NCBI GenBank assembly: GCA_003075315.1
Contig: QDFQ01000006.1
Location: 25,529 to 89,528 of the forward strand
Direction: 5' to 3'
Source of the DNA: Arthrobacter sp. TPD3018
Lineage (GTDB): Bacteria > Pseudomonadota > Alphaproteobacteria > Sphingomonadales > Sphingomonadaceae
DNA: 64,000 bases
Made by a program: the position numbers and the translations under genes. Positions within the stretch are counted from its first letter, which is position 1. Each line of letters opens with the position of its first letter. Shown piece after piece: positions 40,870-50,470 of this stretch. The notes below the pieces were generated by a model. It was not told the DNA's origin and did no database searches. It saw only the letters and a program-made list of their open reading frames with translations.

Positions 40870-41778
40870 TCACCAATCGGTGCCAAGAGCGGGGAGTGCT
40901 TCGGCTAAGAAGTCAATCCACGCCCGCGTCTTGGCGGCGGGGCGCCGCGTCGGGTGTGTGATGGCATATGCCGCTCCCAGCATCATAGGCGGCTCGTCCA
41001 GCTCAAGCTCGCTCAATTGGCCGGCGCGAAGCGCCTCTGCCGCAATAAAGCGTGGCCCATAGACCAGCCCTTGGCCCGCGATGGCAGCGCGAACCAAGGC
41101 CTCGCCATTGTCGGAACACATCGATCCTGAGATCGGCACCTTGATCGTCCCGTCTTTGCCGAACGCCCACGATGTCGTTCCTGCAAGCGACGCGTTGGTG
41201 TGGCCCAGGCAATCGTGATCGCCGAGATCGGCCAGGCGGGTTGGCGTTCCCCGCCTCGCCAAATAAGAGGGTGCGGCACACAACACGACGCGCATCGCCA
41301 CGAGCTTGCGGGCAACAAGCGCACTGTTGGCGAGGCGCCCGATCCGTACGGCGACATCCCAACGTTCTTCCAGCAGGTCGACGTAACGATCGTTGAAGCC
41401 CAGTTCGATCGTCACTTCGGGATGACGTGCGGAGAAAGCAGGGATGAGTGAGGCAAGGTGCAGAACGCCGAAGGTGGCGGGCGCACTGACGCGCAGCAGT
41501 CCCTGCGCGGTGATCGACCGCGACGATGCCTCCGCCTCGGCTTCTCCGATCTCCATCAGGATACGTTCGGCCTTTTCGAAATAGTCGGTGCCTGCCTCGG
41601 TCAGCGACAGCCGACGCGTCGAGCGCTGGATCAGCGTGGTGCCGAGCCGCGCTTCGAGGGCGTCTAGGTGCTTGGCCGCCATCGCCGGCGACATGTGCAG
41701 ATCGCGTGCGGCAGCAGAGATGCCACCGAGCCTGATCGCCCGGACGAACACGTCCATACCCGTCAATCGATCAGCCAT
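40870..41778 (-). CDS. LysR-family transcriptional regulator
   Basis: 302 aa. HTH (ISAAARDLHMSPAMAAKHLDALEARL) and LysR substrate domain with the CrgA/DsdC-like features VAVRIGRL and LCAAPSYLARRGTP. It faces the dioxygenase gene at 41909 across about 130 bp, which suggests it controls the dioxygenase-QOR-SDR genes. Confidence 0.92.
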   Translation of the reverse strand: MADRLTGMDVFVRAIRLGGISAAARDLHMSPAMAAKHLDALEARLGTTLIQRSTRRLSLTEAGTDYFEKAERILMEIGEAEAEASSRSITAQGLLRVSAPATFGVLHLASLIPAFSARHPEVTIELGFNDRYVDLLEERWDVAVRIGRLANSALVARKLVAMRVVLCAAPSYLARRGTPTRLADLGDHDCLGHTNASLAGTTSWAFGKDGTIKVPISGSMCSDNGEALVRAAIAGQGLVYGPRFIAAEALRAGQLSELELDEPPMMLGAAYAITHPTRRPAAKTRAWIDFLAEALPALGTDW

Positions 41779-41908
41779 GATTTCCTACCCGTGGTTGAAG
41801 CTGATCCTTCTACGCGAACGATTATCATTGCGCGATATCGGGCACATATTCCGGTCAACAGATCGAACAATGATCCAGGCGGCTTCCGTGGCGCCTGCAC
41901 CGGAGTGT

Positions 41909-42709
41909 ATGACCATGAGCGTCCAGCCTACCTACTTCATCCCGCATGGCGGCGGCCCCTGCTTCTTCATGGACGATCCGCGCGGCGTGTGGAGCGGTAT
42001 GGAAGCGTTCCTGCGCAGCCTGCCGAACTCGCTTGCCGAGAAGCCCAAGGCCATCCTCGTCGTCTCGGGACACTGGGAGACGGACGGCTTCGCCTTCACC
42101 GGCGCCGAACGGCCCGAGCTGATCTACGACTATTACAACTTCCCGCCCCATACCTATCAGCTGCGCTACGACGTGCCGGGCGCACCAGCGCTCGCCGCCC
42201 GTGCCGCGGCTCTGCTCAAGGATGCGGGCATCCCCTCGTCTGTCGACCCGAAGCGGGGCCTGGATCACGGCGTGTTCGTGCCCCTCAAGGTCGCCTTTCC
42301 GGATGCGGACATTCCGCTGATCGAGATGTCCGTCGAGCGCGGGCTGGACCCGGCCCTCCATGTCGCTGCGGGCCGCGCCCTTGCGCCGCTGCGTGAGGAA
42401 GGTGTGCTGATCCTAGGTTCGGGCATGAGCTTCCATAACATGCGCGCCTATGGCGATCCGCGCTCGACGCCCGGCTCGCAGGCGTTCGACCAGTGGCTGG
42501 CCGAAAGCATGGAGCTGGACGGCCCACAGCGGGCCGAGCGTCTTACGCAATGGGCCGATGCGCCCTCGGCGCGGTTCGCCCATCCCCCGGCCAAGGAGGA
42601 GCATCTGCTGCCCCTGATGGTCGCGGCCGGCGCGGCCGAAGGCGAAGGCGCCCGGGTCTATGCCGAGGAAGTGCTGTCGACCGCCATCTCCGGCTTCCGT
42701 TTCAACTGA
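41909..42709 (+). CDS. DODA/YgiD-type extradiol dioxygenase
   Basis: 266 aa, LigB-superfamily class III dioxygenase. Metal ligands are visible as FIPHGGGP, VSGHWE and LDHGVFVPLK, with SGMSFHNM near the end, as in YgiD. It would open a catechol-type ring (for example DOPA) with Fe(II) or Zn(II). The ATG at 41909 or the one at 41915 are both possible; GGAG lies just before. Likely controlled by the divergent LysR protein. Confidence 0.88.
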   Translation: MTMSVQPTYFIPHGGGPCFFMDDPRGVWSGMEAFLRSLPNSLAEKPKAILVVSGHWETDGFAFTGAERPELIYDYYNFPPHTYQLRYDVPGAPALAARAAALLKDAGIPSSVDPKRGLDHGVFVPLKVAFPDADIPLIEMSVERGLDPALHVAAGRALAPLREEGVLILGSGMSFHNMRAYGDPRSTPGSQAFDQWLAESMELDGPQRAERLTQWADAPSARFAHPPAKEEHLLPLMVAAGAAEGEGARVYAEEVLSTAISGFRFN

Positions 42710-42745
42710 TCTCAACTCTCAACGCGTCATCGAAGGAGAATTGTC

Positions 42746-43600
42746 ATGACCATCGCCGTCACCGGCGCGACCGGCCAGCTTGGCCGCCTCGTCATCGAAA
42801 GCCTGAAGCGCAAGTCGACCGGCGAGCCGATCGTGGCGCTGGTGCGCTCGCCCGAGAAGGCCAGCGATCTGGGCGTCGAGGCACGCGCGTTCGATTACGC
42901 GCAGCCCGAGACGCTTGCTCCGGCACTGGCCGGGGTCGACACGCTGCTCCTGATCTCGTCGAGCGAAGTCGGGCAGCGCGAGCCGCAGCACCGCAACGTC
43001 ATTGAGGCCGCCAAGCAGGCGGGCATCAAGCGTATCGTCTACACCAGCCTGCTCCACACCGACCGCTCGCCGATCAGCCTAGGCGAGGAGCACCGTGCGA
43101 CCGAAGCGATGCTGGCATCCTCCGGCATCCCGACGACCCTCCTGCGTAATGGCTGGTACACCGAGAACTACACGGGCTCGATCCCGGCGGCTCTGGAGAA
43201 TGGCGCGTTCGTCGGCAGCGCTGGCGAGGGACGCCTGTCGCTCGCGACCCGTGCCGATTATGCCGAGGCCGCAGCCGTCGTGCTGACCAGCGAGGGCCAT
43301 GAGGGCAAGACCTATGAGCTGGCTGGTGACGACGCGGTGACGCTTGCCGACCTTGCCGCCGAGATCTCGCGCCAGACGGGTCGCGACATCCCGTACCGCG
43401 ACCTGCCGCAGGCCGACTACGCTGCGATCCTGAAGCAGGTCGGCCTGCCCGAGGGCTTCGCCGAAGGGCTCGCGGCGTGGGACGTCGATGCCTCGAACGG
43501 CGCGCTGTTCGATGACGGCCATCAGCTCTCGAAGCTGATCGGACGTCCGACGACGCCGCTGGCCGACGCCGTGCGGGCGCAACTCGCCGCGCAGGGCTGA
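42746..43600 (+). CDS. NmrA-like NAD(P)H:quinone oxidoreductase (QOR2/YtfG type)
   Basis: 284 aa. Atypical SDR with VTGATGQLGRLVIESL loop, ISSSEVGQR, YTSLLHTDRSP and LRNGWYTENY, a pattern diagnostic of YtfG-type quinone reductases. It follows the dioxygenase by 36 bp with AAGGAGAA before the ATG. It detoxifies quinones that may arise from catechols, which fits the neighbouring dioxygenase. Confidence 0.9.
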   Translation: MTIAVTGATGQLGRLVIESLKRKSTGEPIVALVRSPEKASDLGVEARAFDYAQPETLAPALAGVDTLLLISSSEVGQREPQHRNVIEAAKQAGIKRIVYTSLLHTDRSPISLGEEHRATEAMLASSGIPTTLLRNGWYTENYTGSIPAALENGAFVGSAGEGRLSLATRADYAEAAAVVLTSEGHEGKTYELAGDDAVTLADLAAEISRQTGRDIPYRDLPQADYAAILKQVGLPEGFAEGLAAWDVDASNGALFDDGHQLSKLIGRPTTPLADAVRAQLAAQG

Positions 43601-43648
43601 CGTTACGCAATCCTCCGACGGTTAAAAAGCCATCCCTGGAGATAGCGC

Positions 43649-44440
43649 ATGAACATCGACCTTTCCGGCAAAACAGCGCTCGTGACCGGTTCGACCGCCG
43701 GTATCGGCTTCGCAATCGCGAAGGGGCTGGCGGCAGCCGGGGCGATCGTCGTCCTGAACGGGCGCGACGAGAGCCGCACCCAGGAGGCGGTGGCCAGGCT
43801 GAAGCGTGAGGTCGGGGATGCCGATGTGCGCGGTGTAGCCGGAGACGTTGGAACGGAAGCCGGATGCGATGCCATCGTATCCGCGCTTCCGGCGGTCGAC
43901 ATCCTGGTCAACAATGCCGGCATCTTCGGCCCGCAGGACTTTTTCGAGACGCCTGACGCGGAATGGGAACGCTTCTTCAAGGTCAATGTGCTGTCGGGCG
44001 TACGCCTGTCCCGGGCCTATCTGCCGCGGATGCGCGACAAGGGCTGGGGTCGCGTGCTGTTCCTGTCCTCGGAGTCGGGCCTGAACATCCCGGCGGACAT
44101 GATCCACTACGGCGTGACCAAGACCGCCGACCTCGCCCTGTCGCGTGGCCTCGCCAAGCGCATGGCGGGTACGGGTGTAACGGTGAATGCTATCCTTCCC
44201 GGTCCGACGCTCTCGGAGGGCGTATCCGAGATGCTGGCGGATGCGGTCGCCTCGGGCAAATCGTTGGAAGAGGCCGGCGCCGATTTCGTCAAGGCACACC
44301 GATCGTCCTCGATCATCCAGCGCGCTGCCACGGTCGAGGAAGTCGCCAACCTGTGCGTGTACATCGCCTCTCCACAAGCGTCCGCGACCACCGGTGCGGC
44401 GCTACGCGTTGACGGCGGTGTGGTGGATACGATCGCCTGA
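43649..44440 (+). CDS. Short-chain dehydrogenase/reductase
   Basis: 263 aa. Classical SDR: TGSTAGIGFAIAKGL, NNAGIFGP, LFLSSESG, catalytic Tyr and Lys in YGVTK, and the C-terminal GAALRVDGGVVDTIA. NGRDES after strand 2 suggests NADP(H). Last gene of the LysR-controlled run; substrate not known. Confidence 0.92.
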   Translation: MNIDLSGKTALVTGSTAGIGFAIAKGLAAAGAIVVLNGRDESRTQEAVARLKREVGDADVRGVAGDVGTEAGCDAIVSALPAVDILVNNAGIFGPQDFFETPDAEWERFFKVNVLSGVRLSRAYLPRMRDKGWGRVLFLSSESGLNIPADMIHYGVTKTADLALSRGLAKRMAGTGVTVNAILPGPTLSEGVSEMLADAVASGKSLEEAGADFVKAHRSSSIIQRAATVEEVANLCVYIASPQASATTGAALRVDGGVVDTIA

Positions 44441-44772
44441 CTTTCAGTTTGTCCTATCCCGATTGGGAAGGGCGGCCAGCACTACCAATGCGCGAGTTGC
44501 ACGACATACGGCAAGGCGGGTGCCGTTTCCCGAACTGCTTGTCGAGCGTGGCGAAACGGAAAGCCAGACCGCCAGAAAATCGACCGGGGCTGTTGAAAAA
44601 TGCGCCGCTGGTGGCCGGTCCGGTTGAGGGCGAGATGACACCCCAAGGTTTCGGGATCCCGTCTCGCATGGGATCCCAATCGGAACGGGGGCCGCGGTAG
44701 CCAACGTCAGCTATGCGCCTTGCTTTACCCAAAAGCGGCCGGTCCGCTAACCACCAGAATTTCTAGGTTCCG
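44441..44772. other. 332-bp gap with IS-end-like remnant
   Basis: No gene. The minus strand has a short frame (STGPATSGAFFNS) in which the FFNS codons coincide with the repeat at 44576. A GGGATCCCGTCTCGCATGGGATCCC hairpin-like stretch follows at about 44650. Together these suggest an insertion-sequence remnant at the island edge. Confidence 0.5.
44576..44601 (-). repeat. 26-bp inverted repeat, right copy
   Basis: Inverted partner of 1940-1965 (24 of 26 identical when reversed). The pair encloses about 42.6 kb that holds the resolvase, the first metal blocks, three damaged genes and two toxin-antitoxin pairs. Origin from two IS ends or from one composite element cannot be settled by eye. Confidence 0.6.
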
Positions 44773-47406
44773 TTACCGACCTCCCGCCAGGCTAATCCGG
44801 TTACCAAGATGGCGAAAGGCGCGATCACGACAGGTAAGCAGGATGACCTGCATTCGCGTTGCTGCCTCCGTCAGAATCTCGGTCATAAGATCGAGGCGGG
44901 TATCGTCCGAATAGACCAGCGGGTCGTCCAGGATCAGCGAGACCGGCATGCCCTGCTCGAGGAGCATGTCGGCAAAGGCAAGCCGCGTGAGGACTGCCAG
45001 CTGTTCCTGCGTGCCCCTGGAGAGATCGCCGCAACCCTCGGCTAATCCGCCCCGCGCAATCGACGCCAGGCCAAGGTCGTCGCCAAAGCCGGGGTCCGCG
45101 CCCGGCAGCAGCCGTTCGATGTGCCGGCGCGCACGCCGCGCCACAGGCCCGACGAACGTCCGTGACGTCTCGGCGCGTGCGCTCTCCAAAGTGTCGCGAA
45201 GCAACTTCAGCGTTTCGGCTTCCTGCGTCACACGTGCCAGATTGGCAGCTGCGGCATCAGCCTCCTCACGCGCAACTGCGGCGCGGTCGGCCAGCCCCTT
45301 GCCGCCTTCCGCCTCGATCCGCGCCTCGAGCCCGGCAATCACCTTTTCCAGGTCGGTACGCTGGGCCCGGGCCACCTCGACCCGCTTGTCCAGCAGTCCG
45401 ATCTGCCGTTCGATCGTCACAACGTCATGCGCAGTCGCCGCGCGTTCGGCATCCTGCAGGTTGACGAGCGCTGCCGCCTCCTGCTGGCGCGCATCGCGCA
45501 AAGCGTCGTCAAGCGAGGCCACCTCGGACTTGGCTTCCAGGGTGGCAAGCTGGGCCGCGACATTCAGCGCATCCCGCTCGGCGCCAGCTTCCTGAACCAT
45601 CAATGGAGCATTGCGCGCCTCCACCTCGCGCAACTGCTCGGATGCCACCGCATCGACACCTTCAGCCTTTGCCAGCGCTATATCCGCCTCACGTGACGCG
45701 ATCGTCAGCGCCTCGACGTCTGGTTCTTCGCCACTCCCCTCCCCTTCCGCGCCTTCCCGCAATCCGGCGATGAAAAGTTTCAGGGCCGAAGCACCCGCCT
45801 CGACGTCGAGCAGCGTCACGGCAGGCGTGATCCCGGCGATCCGCGCTTCAAGCGTGCGAAGGTTGGCGACCGCGTCTCGTGCCGCCTCGTTACGATCACG
45901 AGCCGCAGCGACACTCTCCACCCCGTGCTCAGCCAAGGCTGAGTTCAGATCATCGGTCGCATTGGCGAGTGCCGTCTCGGCGCCTTGCAGCCCGACCGGC
46001 GGACGGATGATCAGTTCGGCATCGCCCAGTCTGATGCGCGTCTCGCGAGACAGCATGCGGTCTCCACGCTCCGCCGCAGCTCCGTCGATCGTCAGACCGC
46101 TGACATCACCGGCGAACTCTATCCGCGTCGCACCGGCATCCATAGCCGCCCGCGCCTTGTCCACGGCACGTTCACGTTCTTCGAGGGCCTTGATGACGGT
46201 GGCAGGGATCGTCGCAGTCGCGAGCTGTCGCGTCGCTTCGTATTCGGCCTCCAGCCCAACCAACTCGGTATAACGCCGTCGTGCCTCGCCGATTGCCCCC
46301 CGGCGCTCGCGCTCCGCAGCCCGAATCCGAGCAGCATCAAGTGCCGCGTGAGCGGTCCGCCGAGTGTCACGAGCACGGGTTAGCAGCTCACGGGCTATCC
46401 TCGCTCTTTCCTGTGCGGCCGCCAGCTCCCCGACCAAGCCGGATCGACTATCCCGTGCCTTGCTGAGCGCCGTAGCCGTGTCGCTGACAGCTTTGCGGGC
46501 GGTTGCGAGGCGCGATGCGAGATCCTCAAGGGCCCTGACGCGTTCGACAAGGCGGCCGTGCTCTGCGCGGCGTGTGTCGAGCAGCTGAGCGGCAGAGCGC
46601 GCCACATCGAGCTGGCCTACCAGCGTCCGACGCTGCTCAGCATCGGTGGTATCGGCAAGATCGCGGTCTAGCACCTTTAGCCGCGCTCGCGCAGCCTCGA
46701 GATCGGAGAAGCCTTGTTCCAAGGCGGCAAGCCGAGTGGCCGCCTCGCTCGCGGCGCGTTGTGCTGCCTCATGCTCGTCGCGTGCCGCGGTCTGGCGACC
46801 GGTCGGCCGACCGCTGTTGGTCCAGTATTCCGCGAACTGGCTGTCGATGCGGGGACGAACACGCTGGTAGGCGGCACCGCCCATGATCGTGCCGACCTCA
46901 GCTTCCAGCGTAGCGCGAACGCTGTCGCGCACGATCTCACCCGGCGCCGTCACTTCAAGCGCCTGTGCCTGCCCGACCCACAGCAGGCCGAGTGCGCCGT
47001 GGGCGGCCGCGTCGCCGCCCTGGCTGGTGTCGCGACGCGCACCGAGCAGTGCTTGCAGCTGCGCCTCGGCATCCTCGCCCTGCGCACGCCCGTTCGGTCC
47101 CCGAACCTCAACCGAAGCACTTTTCAGGAAGCGCTTGCTGACTTCCCACGCCTCACCTTTCGCCTCGAAGCCGATCTCGATCTGCGGAGCGACGGCCTCA
47201 CCGTAAGGCGCATAGCTACGCGCAAGCCGGTTGGCGGTGTTGTGCCGGATGAAGAAGGCGGCGCGCATCGCTTCCAGCAGCGTCGACTTACCAGTTTCGT
47301 TGGGCTCGATGATGACGTTGAGCCCGTTGGTCAGCCCGTCGAGCACGAAGGGGTCGCGGTATTTGCGGAAGTTTGAAAGCGCAACGCGCCGGATTCGAAG
47401 GCTCAT
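44773..47406 (-). CDS. YhaN-like AAA/SMC ATPase of DNA repair
   Basis: 877 aa. N-terminal ATPase half with VIIEPNETGKSTLLEA (a P-loop whose first Gly is Glu), long Ala/Arg/Glu-rich coiled coils (about 200-720), and a C-terminal half with signature LSRGTQEQLAVLTRLAFADM and Walker B SLILDDPLVYSDD. It is the partner of the downstream metallophosphoesterase, overlapping it by 4 bp, in the manner of SbcC-SbcD and YhaN-YhaO. It probably holds DNA ends for nuclease processing. Confidence 0.88.
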   Translation of the reverse strand: MSLRIRRVALSNFRKYRDPFVLDGLTNGLNVIIEPNETGKSTLLEAMRAAFFIRHNTANRLARSYAPYGEAVAPQIEIGFEAKGEAWEVSKRFLKSASVEVRGPNGRAQGEDAEAQLQALLGARRDTSQGGDAAAHGALGLLWVGQAQALEVTAPGEIVRDSVRATLEAEVGTIMGGAAYQRVRPRIDSQFAEYWTNSGRPTGRQTAARDEHEAAQRAASEAATRLAALEQGFSDLEAARARLKVLDRDLADTTDAEQRRTLVGQLDVARSAAQLLDTRRAEHGRLVERVRALEDLASRLATARKAVSDTATALSKARDSRSGLVGELAAAQERARIARELLTRARDTRRTAHAALDAARIRAAERERRGAIGEARRRYTELVGLEAEYEATRQLATATIPATVIKALEERERAVDKARAAMDAGATRIEFAGDVSGLTIDGAAAERGDRMLSRETRIRLGDAELIIRPPVGLQGAETALANATDDLNSALAEHGVESVAAARDRNEAARDAVANLRTLEARIAGITPAVTLLDVEAGASALKLFIAGLREGAEGEGSGEEPDVEALTIASREADIALAKAEGVDAVASEQLREVEARNAPLMVQEAGAERDALNVAAQLATLEAKSEVASLDDALRDARQQEAAALVNLQDAERAATAHDVVTIERQIGLLDKRVEVARAQRTDLEKVIAGLEARIEAEGGKGLADRAAVAREEADAAAANLARVTQEAETLKLLRDTLESARAETSRTFVGPVARRARRHIERLLPGADPGFGDDLGLASIARGGLAEGCGDLSRGTQEQLAVLTRLAFADMLLEQGMPVSLILDDPLVYSDDTRLDLMTEILTEAATRMQVILLTCRDRAFRHLGNRISLAGGR

Positions 47407-48518
47407 GCCGCGTCCTGCCCACGCTGATGTTCCACAAACAGGCGCTCAAGCGCGCGCCTGGCAATGGCGCCGTCGCTGCCACCGGCCTCTATCATGCTCA
47501 TCAGCTTGCCCGCGGCCGTACCTATCATTCCCTCGACCCGCAGGTCTGCCAAATCCTGTTCGCTCGGCCGACCGACGAGATCGTCGGCGGTAACCACCAG
47601 ATGGCGCAGGCGATGGCGCAGGTCATTGTCGAGACGCGCAAGGATCGCGATACGATCGGACAAACTGACGATACCCGAGAGCGAGAGCTGCAGGAGGGTT
47701 GCCGATGGTTCGACCTGCGCAAGCAGCCGGTCGCACTCGGCGGCAAAGCCCTCCGCGTCGGCCACCGTCCACGAGCGCATCAGCCACTGGAACCTGCCAG
47801 TACGGATTGGCGATACCGACGGCTCCGCCCCTGCCTCAAGCGTCACGAGCAGAGCGTAGCCCGGCTCATCCCGCTGGAAGCGGTCGGTTTCTGGCGTTCC
47901 TGAGTACCAGGTGCGCGCATCGACCCTGAGGCTCCCGTGCCAGTCGCCGAGCGCAAGATAGTCGAGGTTGGAGCGCTGCGCGCGATCAGGTGCGATCTGG
48001 TTCTGCGCCTCGCCGCGCGACGAGAAGTCGCGGATCGAGCCGTGAGCGAGACCGATGCGCGAGCGCGCGCCTGGCGTCTCCATCGTGTCGAACAGCGCGG
48101 TTGGATCGTCGAGATTGTGCCGGTGGGTTAGCGGTGCCGGCAGCAGCCACTGCCCGGGCTCCAACTCGCATGGCACCGGCTCGGCGAGGACGCGGACATT
48201 GGCGGCGCCCTTGGCGCGGACACGGTCCCACAAGCCGCTATTGCGGGCGAAGTCGTGGTTGCCGGGCAGCAGCCACCAGGTACAGGCATAGCGCTGCATT
48301 CGCGATACCGCCTGCACGATCACACGGTCTTCTGGTCCTTCGGTATCGAACACATCGCCGGCGACCAGTACGTGCCTGACCTCATGCTCCGCTGCCGCCT
48401 TGCCGATCGCGTCAATCGCATCGAATCGGGCTTCGCTGAGGGCAGCGCGCACATCGCTGTCGAAGCGGCCGTATGGCTTGCCGAGTTGCCAGTCTGCTGT
48501 GTGGATCAGGCGTAGCAT
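47403..48518 (-). CDS. SbcD/YhaO-like metallophosphoesterase (DNA exonuclease)
   Basis: 371 aa. The phosphoesterase motifs come in order: HTADWQLG, VAGDVFDTEG, LLPGNHDFAR, GLAHGSI and LGDWHG. These bind two metal ions. The C-terminal half would dock to the ATPase encoded next. First gene of the two-gene operon; nothing suggests damage. Confidence 0.9.
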   Translation of the reverse strand: MLRLIHTADWQLGKPYGRFDSDVRAALSEARFDAIDAIGKAAAEHEVRHVLVAGDVFDTEGPEDRVIVQAVSRMQRYACTWWLLPGNHDFARNSGLWDRVRAKGAANVRVLAEPVPCELEPGQWLLPAPLTHRHNLDDPTALFDTMETPGARSRIGLAHGSIRDFSSRGEAQNQIAPDRAQRSNLDYLALGDWHGSLRVDARTWYSGTPETDRFQRDEPGYALLVTLEAGAEPSVSPIRTGRFQWLMRSWTVADAEGFAAECDRLLAQVEPSATLLQLSLSGIVSLSDRIAILARLDNDLRHRLRHLVVTADDLVGRPSEQDLADLRVEGMIGTAAGKLMSMIEAGGSDGAIARRALERLFVEHQRGQDAA

Positions 48519-48596
48519 CGAAACCTTCTGGCGGTGTGGGCCATGGCAGTCGAGCCGAGCCCCCTACCCGCTCCCCTAACCCTTGACCGTACGAAG

Positions 48597-48983
48597 TCAG
48601 CGGATCGCGACAACCTTGACCTCGACGGCGTCGGCGACCTTCTTCCAATTCTGGTCGCTGGTCCATGCGGGCAGACCGTCGCGCCGTGCGAGTGCCAGGC
48701 AGAAACGGTCACCGAGACTGAGCCCCGCCTCGGCTGTGGCCGCCCGCAACCGCCCAGCGATCTGCGCGAGCGCCTTGTCGGCCGGCACGACCGTCAGCGG
48801 CAATGGATCAAGCATCGCATCGACTTCGCGCTCGGGCATGCCGGCATGGACGAAGTGGCTGACGACCTCGGCATAGTTGACGCTGCTCACTCGCGCGCCA
48901 CCGATTTCCGCCGCAACTTTTGCCGCGCCGCGCTCGCCCTTGAGCATCGCGATGATCGCAGACGCGTCAAGCACCACGCTCAT
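48597..48983 (-). CDS. vapC: VapC-type PIN-domain ribonuclease toxin
   Basis: 128 aa. PIN acidic residues in VVLDASAIIAML (Asp6), NYAEVVSHFV (Glu38), LSLGDRFCLALA (Asp near 94) and TSDQNW. It cleaves tRNA or rRNA when free. The start overlaps the antitoxin stop by 4 bp, the usual vapBC order. Confidence 0.93.
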   Translation of the reverse strand: MSVVLDASAIIAMLKGERGAAKVAAEIGGARVSSVNYAEVVSHFVHAGMPEREVDAMLDPLPLTVVPADKALAQIAGRLRAATAEAGLSLGDRFCLALARRDGLPAWTSDQNWKKVADAVEVKVVAIR

Positions 48984-49225
48984 TCGCCGCTCTCTTCCCG
49001 ACGTCGGGCGAGAAAAGCGTCAACAGAAGCGTCAGGGTTACCGCCGGTGTACTGCTTGGCCAGGGCTTGGGCACGTGCCACTGCCTGACTTGCTGTTCGC
49101 AAGACCACACCATCTTCGGTTTCGTCGAGGTAGACCGCACCACCGCCACTCAGACCGAGGCGCTTCCGGACGTCCGCTGGCAGACTCATGCGCCCGTTAG
49201 GGGTAATATTAATTTGCAAGGTCAT
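48980..49225 (-). CDS. vapB: VapB-type antitoxin, AbrB/SpoVT family
   Basis: 81 aa. The N-terminal swapped-hairpin AbrB domain (LQINITPNGRMSLPADVRKRLGLSGGG) is followed by a toxin-binding tail. It binds VapC and its own promoter. A short AT-rich stretch upstream (49200-49270) is the likely operator region. Confidence 0.9.
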   Translation of the reverse strand: MTLQINITPNGRMSLPADVRKRLGLSGGGAVYLDETEDGVVLRTASQAVARAQALAKQYTGGNPDASVDAFLARRREESGE

Positions 49226-49915
49226 GTTAGCACGTCAGCCCCGATGCACCACTTCGATGCAATATAGCTAAAACGTCCGCCTACGACAACAATGTCGCTC
49301 TTGCGCCTATCTTCCACTCCAATGTCATGCTTGTCCTTACGTGTCACACCGCTACGATCCTGCCAGATGCGCTTTTTAGGAGGTGCGTTTTGGGTATACC
49401 CGTATAGCACTACCGGGTCTCAGTACACTTTCCGTGTGCTACAGGTTCAAAGGTACCACTCTCAATTTTGGTGCGTTTTGCATGCGATGAGCTAGCTATA
49501 AAAGACCATACGCACCGATCCATAGATCCGAAGCGCCCGATCATCGTCGACCCGTAAGACGGGATCGATTTCTTTCTCGCCAGTAGCCCGCGGTGTGTCA
49601 CGTGGCACACCGTTGGTCGCGGAAGCCGAACCTCGCGCCGCGATCCACGCGGTAGCGGCGTCGATGCGTTTCAAGGCGGGCGCTGGGGCTACCGCACCGA
49701 ACGGCCACGGTGCCGGCGGGCCCGTGTTCCTCGCGAAGGGCACACCATCGGACTACCTGTGGATCCCGGACATTTGAAAGTTTGGCCGCTCCCCGGATGG
49801 ATGGGGCGAGACGTACGTGTCGCGCCGCTGGTCGTCGGTGTGAACACGCTCGCGGCATCAAGCACCAACTCTCCGGTCGAAAGCCCACAACCTGCATGAC
49901 ACGGCGTTGAACGTC
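49226..49915. other. 690-bp gap
   Basis: No gene that I can support. The left half is AT-richer than the rest of the window. The right half has frames on both strands with no family resemblance. The notable element is the second parS-like palindrome at 49592. Confidence 0.5.
49592..49611. other. parS-like palindrome, copy 2
   Basis: GGTGTGTCACGTGGCACACC differs from copy 1 (26505) at one base. It lies in non-coding sequence. All other CACGTG hexamers in the window lack the extended arms. Confidence 0.55.
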
Positions 49916-50329
49916 ATGTACCCCGTCATCATGGGTATGCTCCAACAACCATGTTCGCGCCATCTGGCGATATGGTTCGCGGTGCTCGCGATCGCAGCAA
50001 GACTCGTCGTCCCGAGCGGCTTCATGCCGCAGAGGGCGGGCAACCACGTGGTCATGGCGGTTTGCACGAGCTCTGGTCCGCTGGTGACCCTCGTTCAGGT
50101 TCCGGGTGCGTCGACGGACACGCGCGACGGCTCCGAATCCATCCGCCCTGCGTCACCGTGCTCGGTCTCCGCCACGGACACCTCGATCTGCTCGGCGGTC
50201 GATCCGGTCCTACTGACTGCCGCCCTCGCTTTCATCATCAAGACGTCGATCTTCCACGCCGTACGAAGCACTGTGCCGGCTCCTCCACGTCTTCGTCCTC
50301 CACTACGGGGACCACCCTCGACCCGCTAG
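49916..50329 (+). CDS. DUF2946-like small membrane/exported protein
   Basis: About 137 aa. A hydrophobic helix (HLAIWFAVLAIAARLVV) is followed by PSGFMPQRAGNHVVMAVCTSSG, which is the DUF2946 opening. A later Ser/Cys-rich stretch and a second hydrophobic segment follow, with a Pro/Arg tail. DUF2946 genes often accompany copper or TonB-dependent metal genes. The exact start (49907, 49916 or 49928) is uncertain. Function unknown. Confidence 0.65.
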   Translation: MYPVIMGMLQQPCSRHLAIWFAVLAIAARLVVPSGFMPQRAGNHVVMAVCTSSGPLVTLVQVPGASTDTRDGSESIRPASPCSVSATDTSICSAVDPVLLTAALAFIIKTSIFHAVRSTVPAPPRLRPPLRGPPSTR

Positions 50330-50470
50330 GCATCGGTCAGGCGGCATCCTCTGCGTCCGCCGCCTCCAACCATAATTCCATGACCGATGGAAGATTCGAA
50401 AGGTCGCATGACGCCTCCGGTCCGCGGATGGCGCGCGACCAGACTCGACCTAAGCGAGGAACATACCTTC

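Noticed and set aside
49075-49086. Other CACGTG sites (for example 2046, 29704, 34318, 45694, 49075, 50045) as parS copies
   Set aside because: Only the hexamer or a short palindrome is present; the arms shared by 26505 and 49592 are missing.
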